This document shows, one piece after another, positions 1 through 8,579 of a stretch of DNA of 42,023 nt (position 1 is its first letter; each line of letters starts with the position of its first letter). This DNA is from Acidimicrobiia bacterium. Its GTDB lineage: Bacteria > Actinomycetota > Acidimicrobiia > Acidimicrobiales > AC-14. The notes below the pieces were generated by a model, which did not search any database, was not told the origin of the DNA, and worked only from the letters and a program-made list of their open reading frames with translations. The DNA is taken from contig JAHFUP010000039.1 in NCBI GenBank assembly GCA_023265025.1, positions 1 to 42,023 on the forward strand, in the 5' to 3' direction. Position numbers and translations under genes: made by a program.

Positions 1-102
1 CAGCACCCTCCCCGGCCGCTCGCCTCAGTGCAACAATTATCGCACTCCCAGGACGGGAAGTGGCGGATAGGTGCTGGTCAGGAGGGTGCCCGCCGCTCTA
101 TG

Positions 103-897
103 TCAGGAGGTCTGGACTCGGGGTCGCGGCCTGTCGATATGACCCACCGCCTCGATAAGCATGACAGCGTTCTTTTGCGTTGAAAGGCTACCGACGCCGA
201 CGACCATGTCATCCTTCGGCCGACCGGTCGGCCGAAAGCGTTCTGTATCCACACCGAGGGCGCATACCTCCGCATCGATGCCGTAGGCCCGCAGGACGCT
301 TTCCCGGCTGTAGAGCGAGTTCACGAGCAAGACGTCGAATCGGCGAGCGTTTTCGACCTCGAACCGGGCGCGCTGGGCTCGACGAAATGAACGGACTGCT
401 CCCACCACGACTCTCGCCGGGTATCGCACCCGCTCCCTTACGGAATCCGGAAATGCAGGAGCGAGCCAGGGATTTGTCGGATTCGCCTCGTAGAGCCATC
501 GTTGTGGTTCCTGCAGGTAGAGGGCACGGGGTGGGGGGAGGTAACGAGCGATCGGCGGTGACCCGAAGTACTGGCAGGTCATGGCGAGGTAGCAATCGAA
601 GCTCCCTCTCGCCATCGCTGCCGCGCATAGCCTCGAGTGTTCGAGCAGCGCATCCATCAGCGGACGGGGATTGGCCAGAGCGGCGCGACGCCCCGATGGC
701 CACCAAGGGGGTTCGCCGTGGTGGAGGGGGACGACATGCTCCGTTATGAGCGATGACAGGGGCAGGAAGGATCGATCGGCCGCTGGCGGGCACCAAGCTT
801 CGATGTGATGGCCGCGATCCACCAGTCCCTTGATGTGGGTGTAAAGCGCGCGCTTGGCTCCCCCCGCTGGCAGATTGAACCAAATCGCGATCCGCAT
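103..897 (-). CDS. Truncated GT4-type glycosyltransferase
   Basis: The 264-residue product begins MRIAIWFNLPAGGAKRAL, the usual start of a GT-B glycosyltransferase N-terminal domain with its glycine-rich donor loop. It continues to a VNSLYSRESVLRAYG segment (about 190-205) and a GVDTERF linker typical of family GT4. It then stops about 30 residues into the C-terminal Rossmann domain, after GVGSLSTQKN. The sugar-nucleotide binding half, including the E-x7-E motif, is missing, so the product is about 100-130 residues shorter than the family norm. I could not find the missing half in another frame in bases 1-102. The ATG at 897 was chosen because the family homology starts there; the open frame continues upstream without likeness to the family. 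It is divergent from the operon starting near 1117. It is probably a decayed or truncated transferase, less likely a frameshift at the window edge. Confidence 0.6.
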   Translation of the reverse strand: MRIAIWFNLPAGGAKRALYTHIKGLVDRGHHIEAWCPPAADRSFLPLSSLITEHVVPLHHGEPPWWPSGRRAALANPRPLMDALLEHSRLCAAAMARGSFDCYLAMTCQYFGSPPIARYLPPPRALYLQEPQRWLYEANPTNPWLAPAFPDSVRERVRYPARVVVGAVRSFRRAQRARFEVENARRFDVLLVNSLYSRESVLRAYGIDAEVCALGVDTERFRPTGRPKDDMVVGVGSLSTQKNAVMLIEAVGHIDRPRPRVQTS

Positions 898-1116
898 CCG
901 GCTCTTTCTAGCCGTCGGACGCCGGATCGGGCCCACGACAATCGAGCTCACTAGCACGCATGCAGGACGGTCTCCCCTTTCGCGCACCGATGCGGCGACG
1001 GCCAACCTTATTTGTACACGTCGGCGCGGCCCGGTAGCCAGGTGGAAGACTCGACGTCGGACGACCACCCGAGCCCTGCGGGCGCTCTCCCGGGCCCGGC
1101 TCTAGACTCGCACTGC

Positions 1117-2085
1117 GTGTCCACCGCAGGCCCACCAGTGGCGGATCGACCTGATGTCACCGTCACCATCGTGTCTTGGAACACCAAGCCGTTGCTTCGT
1201 GGGTGCCTCGACTCCCTCCGGCGCCGGCCTTCGCAGGCGTCGATGGAGATCCTCGTTGTCGACAATGCGTCGGCCGACGGAAGTCCCGAGGTCGTCCGCG
1301 ACGAGTTCCCCGAGGCTCGGCTCATCCAGAACGAGGAGAACGTCGGCTTCGCACGGGCGGTGAACCAGGCATGGCCACACGCGTCCGGCCGGTACTGGCT
1401 CCTGCTCAACTCCGACACCGAGGTCGGCGACGGTGCCGTCGACGCGCTCGTGGCGTTCATGGACCGTCACCCCGCCGCCGGCCTCGCCACCGCCCGCCTG
1501 GTGAATGTCGACGGCTCGCCACAGCACTGCGCGCAGGCCGTGCCGAGCGCGCTCCTCACGCTGCTGGAGACCCTCCGCCTCCACAAGCTCCTTCCGGGAC
1601 GGGTGCGCGGCCGGCTCCTGCTCGGGCCCTACTTCGCATACGACGTCGAGCAGCAGGTGGGCTGGACGTGGGGCACCGCGCTCATCTGCCGGCGGCAGGC
1701 CGTGGAGGAGACCGGTCTGTTGTCCGAGAGGTTCTTCCTCTACGGCGAGGACGTCGACTGGTGCCTGCGGATGAGGAAGGCGGGGTGGCAGGTGTGGTTC
1801 TGCCCCACCGCCGAGGTCACGCACCGCGGGGCCGGCAGCGCCCCCGCAGACCAGTCCGATGCCATGCGCCGCGCCCTGATACACCAGCGCATCTTCGAGG
1901 CGGTCGCCTGCCATCGGAGCCGAGCCCGCATGGCGGCGCTCCACGCGGCGAGCGCCCTCAGCGGTGGTGTCGAGTGGCTCGCGGCCCGCATCCGCCACCG
2001 CTCGGCCACGATTCCCGGCGAGACCCTCCGCTTCCACGCTCGCGCCGCCGGGAGGCTTCTGGTCGCGAACGACCGGCACCGATGA
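1117..2085 (+). CDS. GT2 glycosyltransferase, rhamnosyltransferase-like
   Basis: This is a family 2 (GT-A fold) inverting glycosyltransferase of about 322 residues, expected to add one sugar to a lipid-linked glycan at the cytoplasmic membrane face. Counting from the GTG at 1117, VTVTIVSWN lies at 14-22, VVDNAS at 48-52, NVGFARAVN at 75-83, the metal-binding NSD at 98-100 and the acceptor-side GEDVDW at 210-215. This NSD/GED layout is that of WbbL/RfbF-like rhamnosyltransferases, so dTDP-rhamnose is a plausible donor, but that is inference. Start choice is uncertain: GTG at 1117, GTG at 1138 and TTG at 1012 are all in frame and none has a strong Shine-Dalgarno. The gene opens an operon and overlaps the next one by ATGA. 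Confidence 0.85.
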   Translation: MSTAGPPVADRPDVTVTIVSWNTKPLLRGCLDSLRRRPSQASMEILVVDNASADGSPEVVRDEFPEARLIQNEENVGFARAVNQAWPHASGRYWLLLNSDTEVGDGAVDALVAFMDRHPAAGLATARLVNVDGSPQHCAQAVPSALLTLLETLRLHKLLPGRVRGRLLLGPYFAYDVEQQVGWTWGTALICRRQAVEETGLLSERFFLYGEDVDWCLRMRKAGWQVWFCPTAEVTHRGAGSAPADQSDAMRRALIHQRIFEAVACHRSRARMAALHAASALSGGVEWLAARIRHRSATIPGETLRFHARAAGRLLVANDRHR

Positions 2086-4172
2086 TCGACGCCACTGTCG
2101 TCATCCCGACCTACAACCGGGGCCAAAGAGTCATCGCCGCACTCAACGCGCTCGTTGCCGCCAGGCCCGGCCCCGACTGGGAGGTCGTCGTGGTCGACGA
2201 CGGGTCCAGCGACGGGACAGCGGATGCCGTCGCAGCATGGGCACAGACCACCGGTGCGCCCGTCCGGCTGGTGCGCCAGGCCAACGCCGGCCCCGCCGCG
2301 GCCCGCAACACCGGCGCAGCATCGGCCGGCGGCCGCAACCTGATTTTCATGGACGACGACATGGTGGCCTCCGACGGGTTCGTGGCCGGCCACGTGGCCG
2401 CCCTGGCCGAGAACCCCGGGTGCTGGATCGTGGGCCGGGTGGTCCTGCCGCCGCGGATGAGAGGCACGCCGTTCGGCCGTTACCTCGACGAGCTGCAGGA
2501 GCGGTTCCACCGTGGCCAATTGCCCGACCGGCCGTCACCGACCGACGGCGTCACCGCCCAGAGCCTCTCCCTCCCGGCCGAGGACTTCCGCGCCCTCGGG
2601 GGCTTCGACGAGGACTTCACCATCGCCAGCGGCGAGGACTGGGAGCTGGGGATGCGGGCCCGCCAGCGGGGCATCCGGATCCTCTACGACCCGCGTATCG
2701 TGGCCGTGCACGAGGACTGGGCCGTCGACCTGGCCCGCTTCTGCCAGCGCCAGCGGCTGTACAGCATCTCCGACGTCCTGCTCTGCCACAAGTATGGGAA
2801 TGCCAACCCCCGTTGGGACCTGGTCACCGCCGGCGGCCCGCTCCGGTTCGGCCGTGAGCCCCTTTCGCGCTCGGCCAAGAAGGTCGCCAAAGCCGCCTTG
2901 GCGACCGGCGCCGGCCATCGGGTCGTCGACGCCACCTGCCGGCTGGCGTCCACGACGGTGCCCGACTCAAACCTGAGCAGCAGGGCGTACGACCTGGCAT
3001 CGGCGGTGGCGATCTTCGAAGGGGTGCGGGAGGGCATCCGCCGCTATGGCGACCCCATCGCCGCTGGGCGCGCCGCCGGCGCCGTCATCCATCTCATCGA
3101 CGCGAACCGGTCGACCGGCTACTTCGACGCGATCGCCCGCCACGCCGATCCGGCCCGCCACCCCGTGACCATCGGCTCGATCGCCGGCGCCGGGCCCCTG
3201 CAGGTCGCCATGGAAGCGGCCGGCGTTCGGACCTTCGCGCTGGGCGGCGCGACCCGGCGCCACTACCCGGCCGCACTGGTCCGCCTGGTCCGCCTCCTCC
3301 GGGCCGAGCGGCCCGCGGTCGTGCACGCCCACTGCTTCGACCCGACCCTGCTGTGCCTGGTCGCCGCTCGGCTGACCGGCACCCGCTTCGTGTTCACCCG
3401 CCACCACTCGGACCACAACATCCGCATGGGCAAGCGGTGGCACACCCGGGTCGACTCGTGGTGCGCCCGCCACGCCGACCAGGTCATCGCCGTCTCCGAG
3501 GCGACCCGGCGTGTGCTCGTCGACCACGAGGGGGTCGATGACGGTCGCATCACGGTCGTGCACAACGGCATGGAGCCTCTGACGGCGCCATCGGAGATCG
3601 AGCGGCGCGCCCTCCGCAGCGACCTCCACCTGAGTGCCGACCTGCCCGTGTGCCTGATAATGGCCCGGCTCCACGAGGAGAAGGGCCACCGCGTGCTCTT
3701 CGACGCCATCCCCGACGTGACCGCAGCCGTCGGCCCGGTCCAGTGGCTCGTCGTGGGCGACGGGCCCGATCGCGGTGCGATCGAGTCAGAGGTGGCCCGC
3801 CGGCGGCTCGACGGTGTCCGGATTCTCGGGCAGCGCGCCGACGTCGCCGCTCTCATTTCCGTGTCAACGGTCGTCGTCCAGCCCAGCCTGGCCGAGTCCT
3901 TCGGCTTCGCCGCACTCGAAGCGTCGAGCCTCGGTCGCCCGGTGGTGGCCAGCGATGCCGGCGGGCTCCCCGAGGTGGTCGTCGACGGCGTCACGGGTCT
4001 GGTCGTGCCGGCGGGCGACGCCCGAGCCCTCGCGGAGGCGTTGTGCCGACTGCTCAAGGAGCCCGAGTGGGCCGAGGAGCTGGGCCGGGCCGGCCGTGAG
4101 TGGGCCGGGCGGTTCACGGCCGACCGCATGGTCGCTGGGTACGAGCAGGTCTACGACAGGCTGGCTCGATGA
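2082..4172 (+). CDS. Bifunctional GT2-GT4 glycosyltransferase fusion
   Basis: This 696-residue protein holds two complete glycosyltransferases. Residues 1 to about 325 are a GT2 domain with VVIPTYNRG (6-14), VVVDDGSSDG (37-46), the metal-binding DDD at 91-93 and GEDWEL at 184-189. Residues from about 335 to the end are a GT4 domain starting VIHLIDANRSTGY, with a VIAVSEATRR segment near 468-477, a MARLHEEKGH donor loop near 527-536 and the E-x7-E pair E605/E613. It would catalyse two consecutive or coupled sugar transfers in surface glycan assembly. The ATG at 2082 overlaps the previous stop (ATGA), and the GT2 domain starts at the first residues, which settles the start. The GT2 half resembles the next gene (shared TPFGRYLD segment, AKK-x-AK/KGAL tail, GVREG end), so it looks like a tandem duplicate later joined to a GT4 gene. 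Confidence 0.9.
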   Translation: MIDATVVIPTYNRGQRVIAALNALVAARPGPDWEVVVVDDGSSDGTADAVAAWAQTTGAPVRLVRQANAGPAAARNTGAASAGGRNLIFMDDDMVASDGFVAGHVAALAENPGCWIVGRVVLPPRMRGTPFGRYLDELQERFHRGQLPDRPSPTDGVTAQSLSLPAEDFRALGGFDEDFTIASGEDWELGMRARQRGIRILYDPRIVAVHEDWAVDLARFCQRQRLYSISDVLLCHKYGNANPRWDLVTAGGPLRFGREPLSRSAKKVAKAALATGAGHRVVDATCRLASTTVPDSNLSSRAYDLASAVAIFEGVREGIRRYGDPIAAGRAAGAVIHLIDANRSTGYFDAIARHADPARHPVTIGSIAGAGPLQVAMEAAGVRTFALGGATRRHYPAALVRLVRLLRAERPAVVHAHCFDPTLLCLVAARLTGTRFVFTRHHSDHNIRMGKRWHTRVDSWCARHADQVIAVSEATRRVLVDHEGVDDGRITVVHNGMEPLTAPSEIERRALRSDLHLSADLPVCLIMARLHEEKGHRVLFDAIPDVTAAVGPVQWLVVGDGPDRGAIESEVARRRLDGVRILGQRADVAALISVSTVVVQPSLAESFGFAALEASSLGRPVVASDAGGLPEVVVDGVTGLVVPAGDARALAEALCRLLKEPEWAEELGRAGREWAGRFTADRMVAGYEQVYDRLAR

Positions 4173-5212
4173 CCACCGAGCTGCTGGCCAGCGTGGTCAT
4201 CACCACGTACAACCGCGCCGACGCCCTGGCTGTCTCGCTCGACGCCCTCGGACGCCAGACGGTCCCCGCCACCGGCTACGAGATCCTGGTGACAGACGAC
4301 GGCTCGACCGACGCGACCCAAGCGGTGCTGGAGCTGGCCGCGAAGACCGTGCCCTGCGCGCTGCGCACCTTCCGGCAGACGAACAACGCCGGGATCTCCG
4401 CGGGCCGGAACGTGGCCATGCGCCATGCCCGAGGCCGGTACATCGTCATGGTCAGTGACGACATGATCGTCCCCGAGGACTTCCTGGCCCGCCACGTGGA
4501 GACGCTGGAGCGGTTCCCCCGCCACTGGGTGGTCGGCGGATTCCGGCAGCTCGACACCTTGACGGCCACGCCGTTCGGCCGCTACCTCGACCGCCTCGAG
4601 CGAGGGTACGACGAGGCCCGCAAGGCCAGGTCGGTCGCGCCGGGGGTGTGGGAGATGACCGTCCCGACGGCGCGGAACATGTCGCTCCCCCGGTGCGACC
4701 TCGAGCGCACTGGACTCTTCGACGAGCAGTTCCGCAGCGCGTGCGAGGACCAGGACCTGGCCCACCGGGCCCGCGACGCCGGCATCGAGTTCCTCTACAA
4801 CGACGCCATCACCTGCGTCCACAACGACCAGGTCGCCGACCTGCCCCGGTTCTGCCACCAACAGCGGCGATTCGGCCACGACGGCGTGCTGTTCTGCGCC
4901 AAACGCCCGGAGATCCACGGCGATTTCGCCGTCCTCCGGGCCAACCGTCCGATTGCCCCGGGCGACGGGCTGGCGCTGCGGGCCAAGAAGGCGGCGAAGG
5001 GCGCGTTGGCTCGCGATGCCGTGCTGGAGCGGCTGCCCGGCGTGGTCGCCGGCGTGGAGCGCCTCCCGGTGCCCGACCCTCTGCTGTTCCGCCTCTACCG
5101 GGCCGTCAGCGCCCTCTACATCATGCGCGGCGTGCGCGAGGGCCTCGACGTCGTCCGCCAGAGGGAGGGGAACGAAGCTGCCGACCGTCTCGGTCGTCGT
5201 ACCCGCGTATAA
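4169..5212 (+). CDS. GT2 glycosyltransferase
   Basis: This is a 347-residue family 2 glycosyltransferase. VVITTYNRAD (9-18), VTDDGSTD (41-48), the metal-binding SDD at 96-98 and the acid-rich CEDQDL at 192-197 mark the GT-A catalytic domain. The C-terminal third carries the same extension seen in the GT2 half of the preceding fusion (RFCHQQR, AKKAAKGAL, MRGVREGL), so the two are paralogues with a probably related acceptor or donor. It starts at ATG 4169 in a 4-base overlap with the fusion gene, and its 3' end overlaps the following gene by 35 bases, which points to translational coupling. Donor and acceptor cannot be read from the sequence. Confidence 0.88.
   Translation: MTTELLASVVITTYNRADALAVSLDALGRQTVPATGYEILVTDDGSTDATQAVLELAAKTVPCALRTFRQTNNAGISAGRNVAMRHARGRYIVMVSDDMIVPEDFLARHVETLERFPRHWVVGGFRQLDTLTATPFGRYLDRLERGYDEARKARSVAPGVWEMTVPTARNMSLPRCDLERTGLFDEQFRSACEDQDLAHRARDAGIEFLYNDAITCVHNDQVADLPRFCHQQRRFGHDGVLFCAKRPEIHGDFAVLRANRPIAPGDGLALRAKKAAKGALARDAVLERLPGVVAGVERLPVPDPLLFRLYRAVSALYIMRGVREGLDVVRQREGNEAADRLGRRTRV
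5161..5170 (+). promoter_or_regulatory. Strong Shine-Dalgarno deciding a CTG start
   Basis: The purine run GAGGGAGGGG ends 7 bases before the CTG at 5178. No ATG, GTG or TTG is in frame between the ATG near 5016, deep inside the previous gene, and this CTG. The site supports CTG as the initiator of the next glycosyltransferase. Confidence 0.55.
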
Positions 5213-6068
5213 CCACGCCCGGTTCCTCGCTGGGGCGCTGGAGAGCGTCCTCCGCCAGACGCACCCGCCCCTGGATGTCGTCGTGGTCGACGACGGGTCC
5301 ACCGACGCCACCCCGGAGGTGCTGGCCGGCTTCGTGGGGCGGGTCGAGGTCGTCCGCCAGCGCAACGCCGGCGTCTCCTCGGCCCGCAACGCCGGCGTGG
5401 CCCGGACCTCGGGCGACGTGGTCGCATTCCTCGACGCCGACGACGAGTGGCTCCCCGAGAAGTTGGAGCGGCAGGTCGCCCGGCTCGAGCGGGAGCCGGG
5501 ACTGGGGCTCGTCCATTGCGGCGTCGAGGAGATCGACGGTGACGGTCGGCCGCTCGACATCCGGACCGATGGGATCGAGGGCGACGTCGCCCAACGCCTG
5601 TTGCGCTTCGACGGGACGGCCATCCTCGGCGGGGGGAGCGGGGCGTTGATCCCCAGGGCGGTGTTCGACCGCCTTGGCGGCTTCGATCCGCTCCTGTCGA
5701 CCTCGGCGGACTGGGACTTGTACTACCGGATCGCCACCGGCCACCGGGTGGGGTTCGTCGATGACGTCCTGGTGCGCTACCGCGTGCACGGCGCGGGGAT
5801 GCATACCAACGTCGACGTCATGGCCCAGGACATGCTCCGGGCGTTCTCCAAAGCCTTCGCTTCCCAGGCGGGCACGACGCCGGACGCCCGGGCGTCCTAT
5901 GCCAACCTCCACTATGTGCTCGCCGGCTCCTATTTCGTCGCCGGCCGGCCGTGGAAGTTCGGGGAGCACGCGGCCCGCGCCCTGGTCCGCTCGCCGGCGC
6001 TCCTCCCCCGTTTCCTCGCCTTCCCCTCCAGGCGGATCCGGCGCCGGTTCCCGAGCCGCGCCCGGTGA
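5178..6068 (+). CDS. GT2 glycosyltransferase (probable CTG start)
   Basis: This 296-residue family 2 glycosyltransferase opens with (M)PTVSVVVPAYNHARF, the textbook N-terminus of the family. It has VVVVDDGSTDA at 34-44, RNAGVSSARN at 62-71 and the metal-binding DADD at 86-89. An acceptor-side segment SADWDLYYR follows near residue 175, then a basic C-terminus. The family N-terminus coincides with CTG at 5178, which sits 7 bases after a GAGGGAGGGG ribosome site. In-frame ATG codons exist only at 4953 and about 5016, inside the previous gene, and would add an arginine-rich stretch unlike any GT2. I therefore place the start at CTG, a rare initiator. The gene overlaps the upstream stop by 35 bases and the downstream start by GTGA. 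Its sugar specificity is unknown. Confidence 0.82.
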   Translation: MPTVSVVVPAYNHARFLAGALESVLRQTHPPLDVVVVDDGSTDATPEVLAGFVGRVEVVRQRNAGVSSARNAGVARTSGDVVAFLDADDEWLPEKLERQVARLEREPGLGLVHCGVEEIDGDGRPLDIRTDGIEGDVAQRLLRFDGTAILGGGSGALIPRAVFDRLGGFDPLLSTSADWDLYYRIATGHRVGFVDDVLVRYRVHGAGMHTNVDVMAQDMLRAFSKAFASQAGTTPDARASYANLHYVLAGSYFVAGRPWKFGEHAARALVRSPALLPRFLAFPSRRIRRRFPSRAR

Positions 6069-6937
6069 CAACGCTCCGCGACGCGGCCAAGGGCCTCCGA
6101 GCGTGGCCCCCGCTGAACCGGCCGGCGACAACCGCGGTGCGGGCCATCCTGCGCCGCCCGCCGGAAGCCGTCGCCGCCCACCTGCCCCGGGTCGGCCCTG
6201 TCCAGAGTCGCCTGCCCAACGGGGCCCGGATGCGGATGTGGTCGGGCGGGGACGACTGGGTCCCGAACCGGGTGTTCTGGTTCGGGTGGAATGGCTACGA
6301 GACCGGGGAGTCGGCCATCTTCTGGGCCCGGGCACGCACGGCGCGGGTCACTCTCGACATCGGCGCCCACGTCGGCTTCTACTCACTGCTGGCCGGCCAC
6401 GCCAACCCCGCCGGGCGCGTGTTCGGGTTCGAGGCGTACGGTCCCACCGCGGCGCGCTTCCGCCGCAATCTGGCGATGAACGGGCTCCCGAACGTCGAGG
6501 TCGTCCAGGTCGCGGTGGGCGAGAAGGTCGGCGAGGCGCCGTTCTTCCACGTGCCCACGGGGATCCCCTGCAGCGCCGGTCTCGCCGGTCACGTGCTGCT
6601 GCCGTACCACCCGCACTCGGTCACGACCATGGTGCCGGTGACCACCGTCGACACCTTCCTGGCCGAACGACGGCTCACCGGCGTGGACCTGGTGAAGATG
6701 GACACCGAAGGCACCGAGCCCCAGGTGCTCGAAGGCATGGCGGGGACCCTGCGGCGCGACCACCCGTTGGTCATCGCCGAGGTCCTCGGCGGACGCGACA
6801 AGGAGGCGCCGCTGCGGGACCTCATGACCCCGCTCGGCTACTCCATGCACATCATCCTCCCCGACGGCCCTCACCCGCGCGATGAGGTGAACCACGACAC
6901 GGGCGGGAACTTCCTGTTCGTCCCGCCCACGGCCTGA
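6065..6937 (+). CDS. FkbM family SAM-dependent methyltransferase
   Basis: This is a 290-residue class I methyltransferase of the FkbM group (Methyltransf_21), which O-methylates hydroxyls in natural products and in surface glycans. The SAM-binding motif LDIGAHVGFYS is at 97-107, followed by an acidic FGFEAYGP strand end near 119-126. The FkbM hallmark DLVKMDTEGTE is at 208-218. The first 50 residues are basic and not obviously part of the fold. The GTG at 6065 overlaps the previous stop (GTGA). Lying at the end of a run of glycosyltransferases, it most likely methylates a sugar of the polymer made by them; that role is inferred from context. Confidence 0.88.
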   Translation: MTTLRDAAKGLRAWPPLNRPATTAVRAILRRPPEAVAAHLPRVGPVQSRLPNGARMRMWSGGDDWVPNRVFWFGWNGYETGESAIFWARARTARVTLDIGAHVGFYSLLAGHANPAGRVFGFEAYGPTAARFRRNLAMNGLPNVEVVQVAVGEKVGEAPFFHVPTGIPCSAGLAGHVLLPYHPHSVTTMVPVTTVDTFLAERRLTGVDLVKMDTEGTEPQVLEGMAGTLRRDHPLVIAEVLGGRDKEAPLRDLMTPLGYSMHIILPDGPHPRDEVNHDTGGNFLFVPPTA

Positions 6938-6941
6938 GCGC

Positions 6942-7490
6942 ATGGCGCGCCGGTCGTTGCTGCTCGGGCTGCTGGCACTCGACCTTGTCATCGGATCGGT
7001 CGCCGCGGCCACGTGGGCGACGAGGGCGTTCTTCGTCTTCCCCCACAGCGATCACCCGGTCACGGCCGACGCGGTGGTCGTCCTCTCCGGGGACAACGGC
7101 GACCGGCTCGCCGCCGGGCTCGAGCTCATGCGCCGCGGCGTGGCCCCGACGCTCGTCCTGACCGGGGAGCCCGATTTCGCCGACGTCGATCGGCTGTGCC
7201 AGCCGCCGCAGCCGTTCGAGGTCGTCTGCCTTCGTCCGGAGCCCGACAGCACGCGAGCCGAGGCGAGGGCCGTCGGCGACCTCGCGTCCGATCGCGCCTG
7301 GCGCCACGTCGTCGTGGTCACCTCGACGCCGCACGTGACCAGGTCCCGCGTGCTCTTCGACCGGTGCGTGGACGGGGCGGTGTCCATGGTCGCCAGCGTC
7401 CCGCCCCCCGAGGTGCGCAGCAGTCGGAAGGTGATCGGGCACGAGTGGTTCGGCCTGCTCTACGCCCTGACGTTGGGGCGTGGCTGCTGA
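6942..7490 (+). CDS. DUF218 (YdcF/SanA-like) membrane-anchored protein
   Basis: The 182-residue product has one N-terminal hydrophobic segment (about 5-27) after a basic start, then a DUF218 domain on the outer face. The domain shows ADAVVVLSGDNGDRL (42-56), the STRAEA segment (103-108) that forms part of the conserved active-site region, and VVVTSTPHVTRSRVLF (124-139). Members such as ElyC and SanA affect envelope integrity and undecaprenyl-carrier metabolism; biochemical activity is unproven for most. It follows the FkbM gene after 4 bases and closes the first operon. An envelope or lipid-carrier role fits the neighbourhood, but is inferred. Confidence 0.85.
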   Translation: MARRSLLLGLLALDLVIGSVAAATWATRAFFVFPHSDHPVTADAVVVLSGDNGDRLAAGLELMRRGVAPTLVLTGEPDFADVDRLCQPPQPFEVVCLRPEPDSTRAEARAVGDLASDRAWRHVVVVTSTPHVTRSRVLFDRCVDGAVSMVASVPPPEVRSSRKVIGHEWFGLLYALTLGRGC

Positions 7491-7505
7491 CGGCACCGCG
7501 GCGCG

Positions 7506-8495
7506 TCACCCGGGCGATGGTACGGCGGCCGGATGGCCCGGGCGCCGGGCGACGATCACCAGGCCGCCGCGCTCGGCGACCGATTGCACGTCCAGCCCGG
7601 CACGCTCGAACCACGGGCGAACGTCCTCCCATACATAGCGGGTCTCCACCGGCGCGCTGAGCCGGTCGAACGTGTCGAGCCAGAGGGCTCGAACCGGACT
7701 GCCGCGATACACCGCCAAGGGCAGGCCGGCGAGGAAGCGGTTCCCCTGCCGCTCGCCGAGGGAACCCGGAAGGACGACCCCCGCGTAGAGCGTGGCCGCG
7801 ATCGGGGCGGACATCAGACGGGTGACGGTGTGGGGAAGTCGGGTCGTGAGCCGTCGGAGCAGGGTGGCCGCCTGGAGGCTGACGGACCGCACGCCGACCC
7901 GCGTCGGGCGGCTGTAGAGGTAGGTGAGAAGGGTGCCGCCGGGCGCCAGCATGCGGACGACCGCGTGGAACCCCTCCTCGGGGTCAGTCAGGTGGTGGAG
8001 GACGCCGAGGCAGGAGACGAAGCCGAAGCTGCCCTCATGGAAGGGGGCTCGACGGAGATCGGCGCGCACGACGCACGCGTTGGGGATGTCGCCCAGGTTG
8101 CGGACAGCTGCGGTCACCGCATCCGATCCGTCGAGGGCAACGATCGCCTCGAGGTGCCCGGCCATGAAACGCGAGAACCGGCCTTTGCCGCACCCGGCAT
8201 CGAGACCGACCGCACCCCGCACGCTTGGGAGATCGACCTCCGTGAAATAGCCGCGGAAGAACCGCTCGTCCTCGGGCTGAACCTTGTCGAAGCGGGTCCA
8301 CTCGTAGCCGAAACTGGCAAAGGTGCTGCTGGTCGCGGCATCTCGGGGCTCGGAGGAGCAGTCGAGGTACCCCTCGCGCTGCGGCACCTCATGACCGTCG
8401 ACGCAGACGAGGCGACCCTCGCCGGTGACCGGCCCGCCGCACCGGGGGCACCGCAGGCGCTCGACGACGGCGGGCGGGATGGCGGCGGTGGTCAT
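7506..8495 (-). CDS. Class I methyltransferase with N-terminal zinc ribbon
   Basis: This is a 329-residue SAM-dependent methyltransferase. A Trm112-like zinc-ribbon start carries CPRC at 16-19, with C31 and C46 as possible further ligands. The Rossmann core follows, with LDAGCGKGRF at 98-107, an acidic LDGSD at 121-125 and VLHHL at 165-169. The tail contains a conserved ETRYVWEDVRPWF segment near 290. Such proteins appear in glycan and natural-product clusters; the substrate cannot be named. The ATG at 8495 is used because the zinc ribbon begins 15 residues later, although no good Shine-Dalgarno precedes it. It converges on the DUF218 gene and is divergent from the B2-like gene. Confidence 0.83.
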   Translation of the reverse strand: MTTAAIPPAVVERLRCPRCGGPVTGEGRLVCVDGHEVPQREGYLDCSSEPRDAATSSTFASFGYEWTRFDKVQPEDERFFRGYFTEVDLPSVRGAVGLDAGCGKGRFSRFMAGHLEAIVALDGSDAVTAAVRNLGDIPNACVVRADLRRAPFHEGSFGFVSCLGVLHHLTDPEEGFHAVVRMLAPGGTLLTYLYSRPTRVGVRSVSLQAATLLRRLTTRLPHTVTRLMSAPIAATLYAGVVLPGSLGERQGNRFLAGLPLAVYRGSPVRALWLDTFDRLSAPVETRYVWEDVRPWFERAGLDVQSVAERGGLVIVARRPGHPAAVPSPG

Positions 8496-8568
8496 GAGCC
8501 GGGAGGAGGCGGGAACCGCCTCCGGTGGCGAAGATAGCACTGGGGCTGGAAGCCTGGACCTCCCGTCC

Positions 8569-8574
8569 AAGGAG
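8569..8574 (+). promoter_or_regulatory. Shine-Dalgarno upstream of an ATT codon
   Basis: AAGGAG lies 5 bases before an in-frame ATT at 8580. The reading frame upstream is closed by TAG just before 8540, and no ATG, GTG or TTG occurs in frame until TTG at 8628. Confidence 0.4.
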
Positions 8575-8579
8575 CCGTC

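Noticed and set aside
1176-2081. Upstream extension of the GT2-GT4 frame
   Set aside because: The extension is arginine/proline-rich, overlaps a real GT2 gene in another frame, and the family N-terminus begins at ATG 2082.
4151-5623. Long open frame of 490 codons on the minus strand
   Set aside because: It runs antisense through two clear GT2 genes, has no recognisable domain and is rich in Gly/Arg/Val as expected for a GC-driven shadow frame.
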